In this document: positions 13,081 to 25,762 of the stretch, one piece after another
Position numbering within the stretch: position 1 is the first letter of the stretch
Layout of the letters: each line of letters opens with the position of its first letter
DNA from: Alentia gelatinosa
Lineage: Eukaryota > Annelida > Polychaeta > Phyllodocida > Polynoidae
Length of the DNA: 64,000 bases
NCBI GenBank assembly: GCA_950022655.1
Contig: OX465588.1
Coordinates: 22,802,527-22,866,526, forward strand
Direction: 5' to 3'
The notes under the pieces: model-generated
Databases searched by the model: none
What the model was told of the DNA's origin: nothing
What the model saw: the letters and a program-made list of their open reading frames with translations, nothing else
Made by a program: the position numbers and the translations under genes

Positions 13081-14100
13081 GCAGAAAAGGGATGGCTCCG
13101 ACTCAAAGGTCCTCTCTAGACAGATTTCAACCACAATTAAAACGTATTCAGCATTGTTTTGTAATTGCTATGTGAATCAGAGATTCTACACATTGGCCAA
13201 TGGCAGTAGTTGTAATGACATAATTTCACCACTGTGTTCTGTTCTATCCGATCGACTGATGCAGATACTACACGGAAATGTGCAGATAGACGTGGCTTAG
13301 CTCGATTCACCCCCTATCCCCACTGTTTGCGGCCACGGAATAGAGAGAACATGGTAGCGGGCCGGGAAAAAACATTTTCCAACCAAGAAGTTTGTTACGA
13401 ACTTCGACGGAACGAAGAAATTTCACAAACATCTAATACTACACGGACATCTGTATGGCCGTCACGACATTTTAAGAAAGCCGACCTCTTATCTTTGCTT
13501 GTCTTTCTTTCAGTGAAATCAAACGATTAAAACAGTTTTGTTTTCATCTCCGTCTCATAACGAGAGGAGTTTGTTCCAGAAAGCGTTTGAAAGTTTGATA
13601 AACCCACTATTTTTCCGAAATTCGTATCACTTCTTTGATCTTAAAATATCCGAAATGTCCTTTCTTAAGGAGTATTAACAGGCAAACGAAGGTCTTCATT
13701 CACCACCTAGGTGTGTGCCTTGGAATGAGAAAATAATCATTTCGCCCAACAAAAGAGACGGCGTTTCTTTCACTCATATATTCCCTTGCATTTAATGATG
13801 TGATTGAATGTTGCTGCCCTTTTGATTAAATCTAAAGGACTATCATGAATCCAGGTTGTATCACTGGTATTTGATAATCTTGAAAATGTGTTCATGTTAA
13901 ATTTTATCAACTTACGATCGCGAACGGGGCGGTAGTACAGCTTGTTACTAAACCTTCACATTCACCAATAGACGCAAAGTAATGGTAAGTGATTATTACC
14001 AGAATGAACATCTCGCCATTAGGCTTATAGTTTGAATTTCATTCCTAAATGGTATTCACTCTATGCCGTGAACTCCGTCGTCTGTTACAGAGTAATGGCT
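13081..14100. other. Non-coding, nothing recognised
   Basis: The longest open frame (13234-13530) has no recognisable domain and no clear splice context. Confidence 0.4.
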
Positions 14101-14104
14101 GTGT

Positions 14105-14300
14105 TGATAAATATAGCCCCGCAGTAAGGCGGCAGCGACGGCGGTGGAGGCCGGAGAGGACCGGTAAGTGGCCTAATCATTTGGCCTGACAAAGTGCCTC
14201 ACCTCAGGCCAGCGGAAGCTATGTTTGACATCCTTCCTGTGTGAATATGAATGGTTGGTCGCTGGGCAACAGAGCAGAGGTCAGCAATTAGGTCACTCCT
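14105..14300. promoter_or_regulatory. GC-elevated block, candidate regulatory element
   Basis: A GC-rich run (14120-14165, rich in GGCGG) is followed by motif-dense sequence including ACATCCTTCCTGTGTG (ETS-like core), ATATGAAT (POU-like) and GCTGGGCAACAG (an RFX half-site). Function is inferred. Confidence 0.28.
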
Positions 14301-16360
14301 TTTTCTGAAGATGCTCTGTCAGCTTTTCAAGCTCGGGCTAGAATCTACTTCATCACATCTGTGGATTAACGCGTTATACTTCCAAGATAACGTTTATGAA
14401 AAGGTATGATGATGTAATAAAAAATCCTGAAGAACATTTTCTGAGACCTTCTTAGTTGTACAACACCTGGGTAACAGTGCTCTTAGCTCTGCAGATAGAA
14501 TCCTTCATTAATTTCACTTTCTGTGAAAATCAATCTTTATTCAAGTTCTTTTAGTGACAAATCTGTCAGCGGATTATACAGTGTTCATTTTCTTAAAATC
14601 AAATAATTGAAGTAGTATAAATTCATATAACAAAACTACATAGATAATGGCTAATTTAATCATACATGCCGATAATAGAATGAATTGATGGTCTGATGGT
14701 TGATATCCGCCCACATCCAACTTTGCTCTTACTTCAACGGCTTCATAACACTCGGTTTGAAATAGGTGAGGCGCTGAAATAGTGAAGATAAAACCCGTAA
14801 TAAATACCTTGAATCCTCTGTGTTCATTGTGGGCAGGTGGGGCTAGAAACTTTCACTCTGAAAGCCTCATTCTCCACGAAGCAATACAAAGAAAAAATGG
14901 AGATTCCTAATAAGACAAAATTTAATTTGTTACAACATTTGCACCTGCCTCTGATTTGTAGGGGAATGAGGAAGGGAGTTCTATATGAAATTAACCATCC
15001 GATGAACTGCAATATTTTAGGTGTGCATAAGAAGCGAGAGCTTCGGGAAGGAGTATGACCTCTGATATACAACATGCAAAGTCTTTGATACAATTTAAAT
15101 GAAGTTCAATGAACCGTAGCTGCCAATCTAGAACTTATAAAACCCACGATAATTTGTGTTATAATAAGAGAGAAACGAGTTCTCCTTTAATCATTATTCA
15201 CCGTTAAATTTGGACTCGCTTCCTTTGTATTTCTGTGTTTTCCTTTGGCCTAATCGCGGCAATTCACAAGCATTATCAGTAGTGTTAATTATAGTTTGAA
15301 TTCTGTCGTTACTTTTTTTTTCTAGCATTACATTGGGTAGCAATAAAACACATATATATAAGGGTACCTATCGTTATAATTGACTCACCAAGTTCCTTTA
15401 GCCTAATAGGAGCTTATAGATTTAGACATACCATAAGATATCTGTGCCCTATTGTTATCTTAGATATGATGCTATGATAACCGGATAGCCATTCTATAGA
15501 TTTCAATAGATACAATCCAATCAGGAGTCACTAAAATTCCTTTCATGAATTTGACACAATTCAAAATGTCATCCTTGTTAAAACACAAGTGTATTCTCAA
15601 AATGACAGAAAGATGTTGAATTGTAAACTCGATGTGCTTTAAGAAGTGATTGAAAGATTTATATCTATGAAAGATATATATTGATCTGTTGATGTCTATA
15701 TGACAGTACACTACAATCGCGAAATTGGGATCTCAGACTTTCGAGTCTATTATGACAAGGATCAATCACTGTCAGCCTCAACTTGGCGAGTGATCGAGGC
15801 GGCAAATCGATGTGGATATCAGTTGCGTCCATTGTGGAAACCCCCGCTCCATTAGGTCTATCATAGCTTGGTAGAGTTGAGATCAACGTTCCGTGAGACA
15901 AAATCTACAACTTTAAAGATATCATTCTTTGATTAACATCGTGGAAGCAGTGTTCTTGGGAATAGTATGACTATGGGAATAGTATGACCAAAATTTCAAT
16001 TTTCGTCAAAACAATGCAGGAGTAAAGGTTTTGATTGTCAACCATTACCTTTTTACATATTCGTATACAGAGAAGTTTTCAATATTGTAAAATCCATCAT
16101 ACGAAAATATCAATCAATACTCATAGATGAATGGATGAATAATCAATCGATGATTATTTAAAGGGTAGATATAACAAGCGATAGATGCTTTACCGAGCTC
16201 ACAATTCTATGCCTCCGTTAACTAGAATTCTCGTGACGTCTGTCTCACATCAACAAGTCTCATTTAAAGGTAGAATTATTGGAAAATTATCGAAATAGGT
16301 CATAACATGTGCATTTAAGTGTAATTCATCACATCTTGAAGAATTATCATTAGAATATGT
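14301..16360. other. Non-coding, nothing recognised
   Basis: AT-rich. Open frames on both strands at 14824-15093 overlap each other and have no recognisable domain. Confidence 0.4.
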
Positions 16361-16361
16361 G

Positions 16362-16415
16362 GTTTCCATGGCAACCATGTAGCAAATGTAGAGTAGATTT
16401 GGTTTCCATGGCAAC
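16362..16415. promoter_or_regulatory. Tandem RFX X-box motifs
   Basis: The 14-mer GTTTCCATGGCAAC occurs twice, at 16362-16375 and 16402-16415, 40 bp apart. It fits the palindromic X-box recognised by RFX-family factors, which commonly control ciliary genes in animals. A third related palindrome, GTTGCTAGGCAAC, lies at 17897-17909. No exon start was identified nearby, so the target is unknown. Confidence 0.55.
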
Positions 16416-16419
16416 CGAT

Positions 16420-18810
16420 GTCAACAAACCTACATAATCTTACAAGAATGATGTGTCCAGCTTACCGACAGGCTTTTAGAAACATGTTATTTACAGATCA
16501 CCAAATGAAAATTTCCATAGAAACAGAAATTTAGGTGCTAGGGTAAGGGGTTCTATAAAATTAATAGGAAGAATATATAACCCCTCTTAGGACTGATCCA
16601 GACAGTCATTTTGAGGTGTAACATGCTAATTTATAGATTAAGGTAAGAAAATAACCTATTTCACCCCCTCATATAATGTAGTTACTATGCCAACCAGATT
16701 TTAAAAATGTGAACATAAGTGATGGAAATAAGAAACCTTCACTATGACAATATTTTTTATGGAATTATATATATAATCAGAATGAAATTGAATTTGATCT
16801 AATGAAACCATTTTTGGCGGCCATTTTTAATGTTGGCTTGTAACTTAAATTCCCTACACTTCCCCGAGGTTGAACCCGGATAGAACGAAAGAGCAAAGCA
16901 AACTATCCTAGAAATAATTTTAAACAATTGGTAGGCCAAAATGATTAATGGGATGATGAAATGAAACACAGTTCTAAAATTGATAGTTTTAAACCATATT
17001 TTCGACATTTTAGACCTTCATCAGTGTTTATCATTTCCTATTCATCTATATCATGTTATTTTATTTTTGATCTCAATATGAATCTATAAGAGTTGGTACT
17101 TATCCGTTCTATAAATTGCCACTTCATATGGCCCTATGGAGAGATATCAAGCTCTGATGGCCCTAGAAATAATGATGAAAGGGTTTACAAGTCAGCTTAA
17201 TTATTTGGTTAAGGGTAAAAAGTATCTACCCTCTGAATGGTCACCTGCAGGCTTGGAAATTTATCAAATACCCTTAAAGGTATTCTACTCTATGGCAATC
17301 TGAAATTAGGAGCTGTATATTCCATGTCATTCTATGCCCTAATCTTTTCAATTAATTTTGATTATTGTACAAAATTCCCTTTGCAACGAATAATCTCTTG
17401 GTTTGACAGGAGGACAATTTTACTACATCTAGATGAGAAGTACATATGTCTGCCTGGGTCGTACAAAGAAAATTATGACAATTACCCTCTAGTGATATAC
17501 ATATGAAACAAACCTAAATGGACCTTCCGTTTTTGACGCTTTTATTTACCCTGCAGTACCAATGGAGTTGAAGAAATGCCATCTTCTGGCGGCTGAAGCA
17601 GATATATCCCAGCAGCCGGATGAATTAAATAAAGAAGAAACCTATGCGTAGAAACGACATACCCTCTGCCAAGAAGTCACTTTAATATTTGTATTGCTTC
17701 ATTTATAGACGTATCGATAAGTACAGGGTCTAGAAGTGCATCATGCATGTTTTATACTTGTGAGAGCCTCTTACATGATATTCACTGCAATGCTAAACAA
17801 CAACTAATAGAAATGATGCCGTTACTGAATTATTACGATCAAAGTATAGTGAGTCAGATGGGGACATACTGAGTGCTCTAAGTAATCAAAATGGTTGTTG
17901 CTAGGCAACTAAGTAGCCATATAGAAATATTTTATACGACAACTATTCTTCATTTCAAATTATTGCGCTAGATTGGATTTACTTTACTGATCTATACTGG
18001 AGGGATATTCCCTGCGTTTCCTGTGTAGCCCAAACGCTGTGTGATTTACTAAAAGCAAATATCAAAAGTTCTGAGAAATTGCAATATGTTATAGAGCAGA
18101 CTTTCATAGCCCAGATATCTAACGCCCTATCCAATATACCTCTGGGTGCGCTCTGTTATCTATCATGCTAATGATCTAGGCTAATCACATACATTACAAA
18201 TTCGCTGTGGTGCGTATAACCATCGCCCTTCAGCTTAATTTATACACGACAGGGTGTATATATCATATACATACATCCTGAATCAAAATAGTGCTCCCAA
18301 ACTAAAATACCATTGGCCAGATTTTAAGCAGTCTGATAAAAACTTACTAAAGCTCAACGGCAATAAATTCATTTATGAATATCAATCTCTCCTGAAGTCA
18401 TTACTATAAATGACTTATCCACCATGACATTTTCCCTCCAAATGTTTTGGCTTTATATTCGTTATCTTTCACCTAAACTATCTTAACAATGAAACGTGCC
18501 TCCTCCCATCAAACCTCATCTGTAGACAAGCATCGTCCCTCTCAATCTAACATATTTTCTTTATGTTATAGTGTACATACCGCTACTCGGATTTAGTTTT
18601 TCATGCAAAATCCCTGATTTTTTTTCTCAATACTATTGACTTGGAGGTAACATGCCGAAAAATAACAAATCGTATTGAGAGTGATGAACAACCTCGCAAT
18701 ACATTGCTGCATACGAGTGTATGCATCCCTATCATAGCCAATAATATTAGTTCCTATGATAATCATCAAATTGTCCGTATTTATTAATAACAGATATGAC
18801 TGAATTTAAA
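16420..18810. other. Non-coding stretch
   Basis: Only the X-box-like palindrome at 17897-17909 stands out. No exon or transposon protein was recognised. Confidence 0.4.
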
Positions 18811-18817
18811 CAATTAC

Positions 18818-18983
18818 CATCTTGCCCTCTCCTCCCACGCCCTGCTGTTTGCCTGCTTTGAAAATTGAATGGCGCATTCATTCCATTATCGCTGTATCTA
18901 GTTCCTAACCTGTCCACATTGTGGCAGGACACTCTCACTGTAACACTTTGAGATGTTAGTGTCAGGAGCACCATCATTAGCAT
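18818..18983 (-). CDS. Putative first coding exon with signal-peptide-like N-terminus
   Basis: On the minus strand an ATG at 18983-18981 opens a 55-codon frame ending at a GT donor (GATG|GTAATT) at 18817-18816. The protein starts MLMMVLLTLTSQS, a short hydrophobic stretch like a signal peptide, and continues with VRVSCHNVDRLGTRYS and a basic segment RGRRGQ that could be a furin-type site. A TATATAA lies 76-82 bp upstream of the ATG (19065-19059), a plausible distance for a TATA promoter with a short leader. An open frame extends upstream of the ATG, but only through non-ATG codons. The combination of TATA box, ATG, hydrophobic start and splice donor suggests exon 1 of a secreted protein. The family is not recognised and downstream exons were not found. 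Confidence 0.35.
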
Positions 18984-19058
18984 GTGTAGGAGACCGGAAC
19001 AAGCCAATGAGAGCAAAGAGCTCGCAAGCTTAAACGTGCAGTCACTGCCCCCTTCATG

Positions 19059-19065
19059 TTATATA
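19059..19065 (-). promoter_or_regulatory. TATA box for the 18983 start
   Basis: The minus strand reads CCTATATAAC. The expected start of transcription about 30 bp downstream falls near 19030-19040, giving a leader of about 50 nt before the ATG at 18983. Confidence 0.35.
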
Positions 19066-19829
19066 GGCTATAGCCCCTCCATTCTGTCAATAAATCAGTC
19101 TTCTCTCACTCATAGTTGTACTCTATATTCCTGTGTCTAAGTCTTGACTCCTACGATCCATACCCGGCCAGTCACAATCCCTAAAAACTTTATACTAGGT
19201 TGTGGCATACATGTATATCTACTACCTGATAAAATCGCAATAGAATATGTCTTCTGTTAGTCAGCTCTGCAATGCTGTCTCATCAAGACCAGATTGAATT
19301 TACATTAGATCAAACGCTTACAGTAGTTTTTCTACAATGGAGGCTGAGTTATGTAGTCCATTTTTTATTGTGATATTTTGTAAGATATCACATGTGTCTC
19401 TGCAAGTCTATATCAATACGTTAACGTTAAATGTTGCAGGTGGTCCTCGTAAAGGTCAGGGCTCTTTCTTTAATTCATCAAGGCGTTCAATTAATCGTAG
19501 ATCGCCTGATACATATAAAGCTTGATGGCCAACTTGGTGGCTTTATGTCAACTTTAACATTTATCATTTTCTATTCTGGTCTGAAACAGTATAGGCAATC
19601 CGACATAATTATTTCAGTTAGTATAATTTCTTAACGCTCGTGTTTTGCAGCTCATAACCGCCTAATAACAGATTCATCTGTTATGTGATCGAACCTGATA
19701 TGATTTGAATTCAGAGAGACGAGTTTCCACAACTTGTCGCTAACCAAAAGAAACTTTTTAATAAGAACTCGTTGTGGTTTGTTTGGGTTGGTCTGTCCAC
19801 TCCAAAAGGCACACTCTGCAGTCCGACAC

Positions 19830-20230
19830 AAGGGGCATCCATCCATCAAATATGCCTCCGACGTTGTACAGAACAGGGCCGGCCACAGGAGGGAGAGTCA
19901 CTCATAGGGAGCTGCTCGTGAACCGAACGAATGAGCGGGTCCAAGAGGTGGCGGGTTTTTCATTAATAACCACGGGGCGGCGGGGCAGGCGGGGCGGAGC
20001 GGTCGCCGCACCAAAGGCTCGAGCTGCTCTGAGCGGTAATGAGCAGAAAACCTCCCGTCCCAAATACCTCATCAGAACAGCTCAGGAGCAGTTGACGAGT
20101 TGCTCTTTGTGTAAAGTGGTGCGCCTGTTGATTATACACGGAGCGTGGGTTTGGGTGGTGTGCGGCTCCCCCGCCGCCGGCCCTATGTAATTAACGCTGA
20201 AGATAATTACTTGTAAACTGAGACGGGCGC
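19830..20230. promoter_or_regulatory. GC-rich block (CpG-rich), candidate promoter or enhancer
   Basis: CpG and GC content are high, with GGGGCGGCGGGGCAGGCGGGG near 19974-19996 and TAAT cores (CATTAATAACC) beside it. A 138-codon open frame crosses it but looks like a by-product of GC richness. Function is inferred from composition. Confidence 0.3.
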
Positions 20231-21009
20231 CCACTCTTTATGTGGGATTAAGAGATTGCTCTATGATATCGGACACTGTAGGACACAGCTTACGTTGACT
20301 GATCGCCCAGGTGCAGTGCTGTGGCCGGGATATTGAAGGTTAAATGTGTTTAAAACCACAGACAAGAAACTCAGATTGCAATCGCCAAGATTCCCTGTAC
20401 TCCATAAAACAGTATAGTCGTTCAAAATAATCTTGCTGTATTGTTTTCATGATATCTGGAAATATGATAAATGGAGTGTGATGGTCGATGCCATATTTAT
20501 CTCAAATGAAATTGTTGCAATATTTCTATGATATTGATAACACGATACCTACAAATTTATGATGAACAGCAGGATTATTTCATGAAAATGTATTTAACGG
20601 ATGCACAGATTGCTAGATGTTGTGTAAGATATATATGTATATGGAGATATATTGGAGATTGGTTTCAATCAGAAATGTCAGGGGGCATGCGAGGGGGTCA
20701 CGGGACATGATTACGTAAGACCATGTGACCAGGCACTCGCCAACCCACACCCGCACAGCCATGCTTAACCAGAGAGCTCCTGGTACAACTTTATGCAGCA
20801 TTATGGTAGAACAGTGACATGAATTTGAGTCGGCATCCAACTTTGATTTCACCGCATGGGTGAAAACTGTTGGCCTGAAAAGGAAATACAGAGGCATTAT
20901 ACAGCAAAGATGTCACAGACTTAGAGGTGCTATCCATCATGACAGGGTAGGATGTTAAGGAGCTATTGGGGCCATGAGGGCAAGCACATAGACTACAGCA
21001 GGGGCTTGC

Positions 21010-21575
21010 AATGCTCGGAAATACAAACTTCATGAGTGATGGTGACCAGTCACAGGAACGAGAGCAGAAAGAACAAGAGAAACAGAAGAATGGTAGTGAT
21101 ACGGCCCTGCTCAGTGCTCAGTGCTTCACAGAATCTGAGAATGGGACCGTAGTACTGGCTCACGATGAAAAGGCCCAAGTGTATATATCCCAGCAGAGTG
21201 GGGAGCTGCTAACATCAGAATCCTGTATCAACTTCTATGGTCAGGGGACCTAGCTAGATGCAACATTGAAGACAACACTGTCATACATGGTATATGTTTT
21301 TGAACTGGCAAGTAAGTACGACTGGCAATCAGTACTGACTCTGGATACTAGATATTGTGATCTACCAGCCGAAAATGGTAACTGGTGGGGTGTATCTGCG
21401 ATATAGGCCTTAGAACTGACCCCTAAGTGCCCCCAGCAACCACAGAACAAGCAACAGGTAAAGAATAACACCAATAAGGAGGAAAGAAGCAGCAACAACA
21501 CAAGGCTGTAAAGCACGACCCAGAGGGGGAATGCCCATATGAAGATAGATGTAAGTACCACCACAAATGTACCTA
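21010..21575 (+). pseudogene. Gag-like region with zinc-finger remnant
   Basis: The frame around 21281-21402 reads SYMVYVFELASKYDWQSVL, then CDLPAENGNWWG, resembling the helical segment before the zinc finger in DIRS-type gag proteins. A TAG follows near 21403. In another frame, near 21515-21565, GECPYEDRCKYHHKC gives a C-x5-C-x4-H-x-C type finger, again ended by TAG. Two frame changes plus stops show that it is dead. The family assignment is from memory of DIRS-like gag organisation. Confidence 0.55.
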
Positions 21576-21649
21576 GGATAGGACGTGTTGGGTGTCGGTG
21601 AGGGATGAAGCGCTTTGGCCAGAGGCATGGGAGAAATGAATACTAGCAG

Positions 21650-21995
21650 AAGATGCAGACAGAGATTTCATTATTCAAGGTATGAATCAAGGATTTCAGA
21701 TTACGACCCTGAGCACCAACTCTGCCAAAGCATCCTAGCCTAACCATAGATCAGCGGTAAGCAAGGAGAACAGGCAGGCAATCCAGGAGGAGATTGACAA
21801 TGGCAGGTATGTGGTATCCGACAAACAACCAATGATTGTATCTGCCCTAGAGCCAGTCCCTAAGTCGTCTGGCGGCATCCGCCTAATCCATGAAGGGAGC
21901 AGACTGGCTAGCTCATCCCTTAACTCTTATGCAGTGAACAATACCTTCAGATACCAAAACTTAGAGGAGGCAGCAAGATTCATCGAGAGAGGTGA
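21650..21995 (+). pseudogene. Reverse transcriptase, N-terminal fragment
   Basis: The reading begins DADRDFIIQGMNQGF and, after a frame change, gives EEIDNGRYVVSD, SALEPVPKSSGGIRLIHEG and SLNSYAVNN. These match the RT fingers block (SALGxIPKxxGxxRLIHDxSxP) of DIRS-like elements. The remainder of RT is absent. The fragment ends at EEAARFIERGE, where the recombinase-derived sequence begins. Confidence 0.75.
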
Positions 21996-22004
21996 GTGCA
22001 GTCT

Positions 22005-22640
22005 GCCGGAAGGAACCAATTGATCCCTCGCTACTATTAAAGCTACTTCAGAAACTTGAAGTTGCTACTCCGCACCATGTAGCTATATGGGCGGTGGCTC
22101 TGCTTTTGTTTTTTGGACTCCTTTGGAGATCAAACGTGCTCCCTATGACTGCTGACTCGTTTGATCCAACTCACAATTTGAGGAGGAGGGATTTTACAAT
22201 AGTACCAGAAGGACTATCCCTCACTATACGCTGGTCTAAAACAGACCAGTATAGGTCGAGAAAGAGACTGCTACCGCTCCCTTGTATCAAAGGCACTGCC
22301 TGTGTCCAACCCAAGCATACATTAATTCACTCCTTTTAGCGAAAAATGCTTCACCGGATGGACCTGCTCTGTTGGTGTCTGGCTTACCCGACCCTTCTCC
22401 ACTCACGGCAGGCACTTTTACAAGAGGTGGGATGATTGCACTCTCAGCTGCTGGAGTTGACACTGTCCCGCTGGGCTCACACAGCTTCTGTCGTGGAGGG
22501 GCTAGCTTCCTATGGCGGGTAGGAGTGAACAAGTCTTGAATCTGTGATCTCAGAGACTGGGCCTCAAATGTATCAACGCTTTACACTATCAGCCCTTCTT
22601 TTGCCTTAGGTGAACTTACATCTATGATGGGTCAGGCTTA
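22005..22640 (+). pseudogene. Tyrosine recombinase, decayed
   Basis: The frame at 22010-22339 gives EPIDPSLLLKLLQKLEVATP, then LLLFFGLLWRSNVLPMTADS and a LRRRDF block. A shifted frame from 22282 gives PLGSHSFCRGGASFLWRVGV, the box II of retrotransposon YRs. Further shifted, LRDWASNV near 22551-22573 marks the region before the catalytic Tyr. Relative to the usual F-L-R-[KR]-S-N and H-S-F-R motifs, the first Arg reads Trp (TGG) and the box II Arg reads Cys (TGT). Both fit C-to-T change at CpG. At least two frameshifts are present, so it is non-functional. Confidence 0.75.
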
Positions 22641-22660
22641 ACCACAAAGCCGAGATTACT

Positions 22661-24830
22661 GCCTTTAATTACCTACCCTACTACTATGGGATTGGGGTGA
22701 TACATGGACTTGTGCCTTAGTACCTTTCAACCAGCTATAACACAGACTGTTATAATTGCTCAGATATATTATGCAAGTGACATGTTGCTGATAGCGTGGG
22801 ACCATATCTACCAATTTATGTTTTGTGTAAACTCAACATGCACTACACGCGCCTTACCCATTAGTAATAAACTAGTCTTCTCTCCAACTCACAGTTTCTT
22901 TATTTAAACTTCCATATAATGATACAATGTTTTGATGGCAGAAATCAAATCAACAATGTTGGGAGATATTGTAAAGTATCTTATTAGGTGTTTTCCTGGC
23001 ACCAAAGACTGAATATTCTGCCAAGACCTATGCAGTGGCAGAATCCGTCTCTGAGATGTCAGAAATAATATTTGTGTTTTTTCACATATGATTGCCTCAC
23101 CTGGGTTGAGCTATAAATCAATGGAAATAAATAATGACCTTGAGAAGTGAGATATCATCTTTTAATTTCACTGTTAATGAATTATGGATATATACATGAA
23201 CACGAAATGCACTGATACATACAAAGGTTAACCGGTCATGGATGTTTACAGCCACACCAGATATGGGAATTTCTTAAGGTATCAGCATCTTGCAATCTTG
23301 CACATTATTTACTGTCCCACACTTTCAATAGTATCATATTGCAGAGACTTAAAGGTCAATAGATATTGCATGATACTTTTTTTTTGCAATCAGGACTCTC
23401 GGAGCACATGGGACAAATTGAAATTTGAAATTAAGGTCAAGCAAGGAAAGGTCTGCAGCAATGTAAAGCCTGGTGGGAATAAGGTTGCTAAAGTGATAGG
23501 GAAGGAGGTTTTAACAAAGACACCGGCTAGACAAGAGGGATTAAAGTGAGTCCTCTTGGGTTTGCCATTAGGTGTGTGTGTGTGTTTGTGGGGAGGGGGG
23601 GGGATCTGGGAAGGGACAAACGCCTTGAGACGACACCCGATGCAGAATAGATGAAGTCACGCCGGCGGCGATAACTCGCGAGATGTCAAAAGTCCGCATG
23701 CTGGTTTCCGGCGTCAGGCGGGGCGGACCGCAGCGGAACTTCCGGTCAAGGAGAAGTTGAGCTTGAAAAAAAAACAGACAAGAGTGAACAGAATTTTTCG
23801 GAGTTGGTATAGCTCTCTTTTTTATTCCTCATGATATATCTCATCGCATACCCTTCAACGTCCCGTACACTCAGTGACGTCTCTATGAAAAGCCATATCA
23901 ACAACCGTCTTGTTACGGGAATTTGTCTTAAGCTAATGTTATTGTTATAAATTCACCAATATATGACTAAGCAGGTGAGAGTTATTTTCTGTCATGAAAT
24001 ATTTGTCTGTTCTGTTATTATATCAGGTCTGCGCAATTTAAGTAGAAAAAGGATCATGGTTTTGTTCAAATAGCATACTATATCATAGATACAGAATGGT
24101 CAATTATTATTATTAGTCGGAATAATTAGTATTCAGGCCCTATAAATCTGTTAACGATTCACAAAAGCATGAATAACTGACATACCTAGGTCGCTGGTGA
24201 TGGGAGACCAGGTAGGGACCTACCTTTAAATGCACTATTGTCTTAAGTTTTGGGAAAATAAAGAAGAAACCAACAAGATTTGTTCAAAGTCATCATTTTC
24301 CACAAGTTTGTTGCTTTCTATATTCATCTTACTCTTGTACACACTAAAGCAATGGGCGACAGACAGGATATAGAGCATGGAGAACGGACTGCAAAGTTCA
24401 TAGCGCAGGGAGAACGAATTCCCAATGTTAAGACAACGGGACAAAAATACCAGTGGTGAGATAAATTATAATACCTAATGTCTGTTGATTATACATTTCT
24501 TCTACATTCCAGGTATTCGAAAGAGTGTTACATATCTTTTTCGTATGGTAAACCAATAGGAGTCCAGATGTGTGATAAAAAATAAACCTACCAAACATCC
24601 AGATTCTCTGGAACCAATACCCTGATTGTCATATATCATGAACATTCTAGGTCTGACCATCCATGGTAGGGTTGACCATCAATTGTGAATACCGATCACT
24701 CCTACAGATGATTATGAGATCGAAATTAATTAAGTCTTTATTGCAAATAAATTTGGGGAGGAAAAGGGCAATGAACTATTGCAAAGTGATGACATAGGTA
24801 TCCTACAGTTATCGCGTGACAGCTTAACCC
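22661..24830. other. Non-coding; GT microsatellite
   Basis: It holds a short GTGTGTGTGTGTGTTTGTG stretch running into poly-G at 23573-23602, and a GC-rich stretch with CGGCGG and GGCGGGGCGG near 23660-23750. No exon was recognised. Confidence 0.4.
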
Positions 24831-24894
24831 TTTAAGAGCAGGAAGATGCCTCCAGGCATTCCCCTGGCTACGGCAGGAAGATGCCTCCAGGCAT
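24824..24894. repeat. 35-bp tandem repeat next to a TTAACCCTTT motif
   Basis: The 22-mer at 24838-24859 (GCAGGAAGATGCCTCC then AGGCAT) recurs at 24873-24894. It starts just after TTAACCCTTTAAG (24825-24837), which resembles the TTAA-flanked termini of piggyBac-like elements. No matching right end was seen within about 500 bp. Confidence 0.5.
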
Positions 24895-25762
24895 CTTCGA
24901 GGCATCAGTGACACTTACATACAAATTCAATAGATACAAAAATAATTGTTTGATTTAAAAGCAATTTTGACAATGTATTTAAGAGCCATATTGACCTTTG
25001 ATTTGGTATGATAAAATAAGTTCAGACACCAAGGTAAATTACTTAAATCACATGACACATCACATCACATCACATTGCTATTTCCCCAAAAAGGTGCCTG
25101 CCATAGCAGGGTCGTTTGGGTAGGCAATGCCTGCCGTGTAATGGTGAACAGGGAAACTGGATGCTGCAGGGAAAGAGTTTAGTCTCAAATGAAATGGGCT
25201 CACATGAGAATGTTATGCACGAGTAGTACATATATATGAAACTACATCGACCCGGAGACCGTACTCCATAGTCTCCAGTAGTATCGTACTGTAGTAGGTA
25301 CAATCTGTGGTGACATCATTAGTTGACCAGGACTTTGTCCTCTGTGCTAAAAGACACTACAAAGCCCATCGGTTAGAGACTTACAGAGAGGGAATCATAA
25401 ACAAACAGCCCAGACCATAGACCTAATCGCCCTTCGCTGACCCCAACTCCAGACGTCACACGAGTTCAGCCGACGCATGCGACTAACAAAGATGACTTCT
25501 CCACAAATCAAGTGCTATTCCTGCTAATGCAATGCATTACAATGGCGTAGGTATTTTCTATATATTCTATAGACGAAAAGGAAGAAAATGGCACAACACT
25601 GGTGCACAGAGTTGAGATCGGATTAATAATTAGCATGGCTTAGTGATAGGAACCAAGAACATGTGTTGAACTATATGTATTGGAAGAATGGTGTACCTGA
25701 GCTGATGCGGCAAAGTAATAAGAGAAAAGACCTAACTGTGGGCGAAATATGTCTTGGTTCGA

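Larger units (their letters stand above)
21010..22660 (+). mobile_element. Degenerate YR retrotransposon (DIRS order), internally deleted
   Basis: In order, the sequence has a gag-like segment, a CCCH zinc-finger remnant, the N-terminal part of a reverse transcriptase and a tyrosine recombinase. All carry frameshifts or stops. The palm of RT (catalytic YxDD) and the whole RNase H are missing, because RT sequence near 21990 runs straight into recombinase sequence near 22010. It differs from the element at 35711-40963 and represents another lineage. No terminal repeats were identified. Confidence 0.75.

Noticed and set aside
19774..20190. 138-codon plus-strand frame
   Set aside because: Composition is driven by a GC-rich block, with no domain or splice support. 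Treated as a regulatory candidate.
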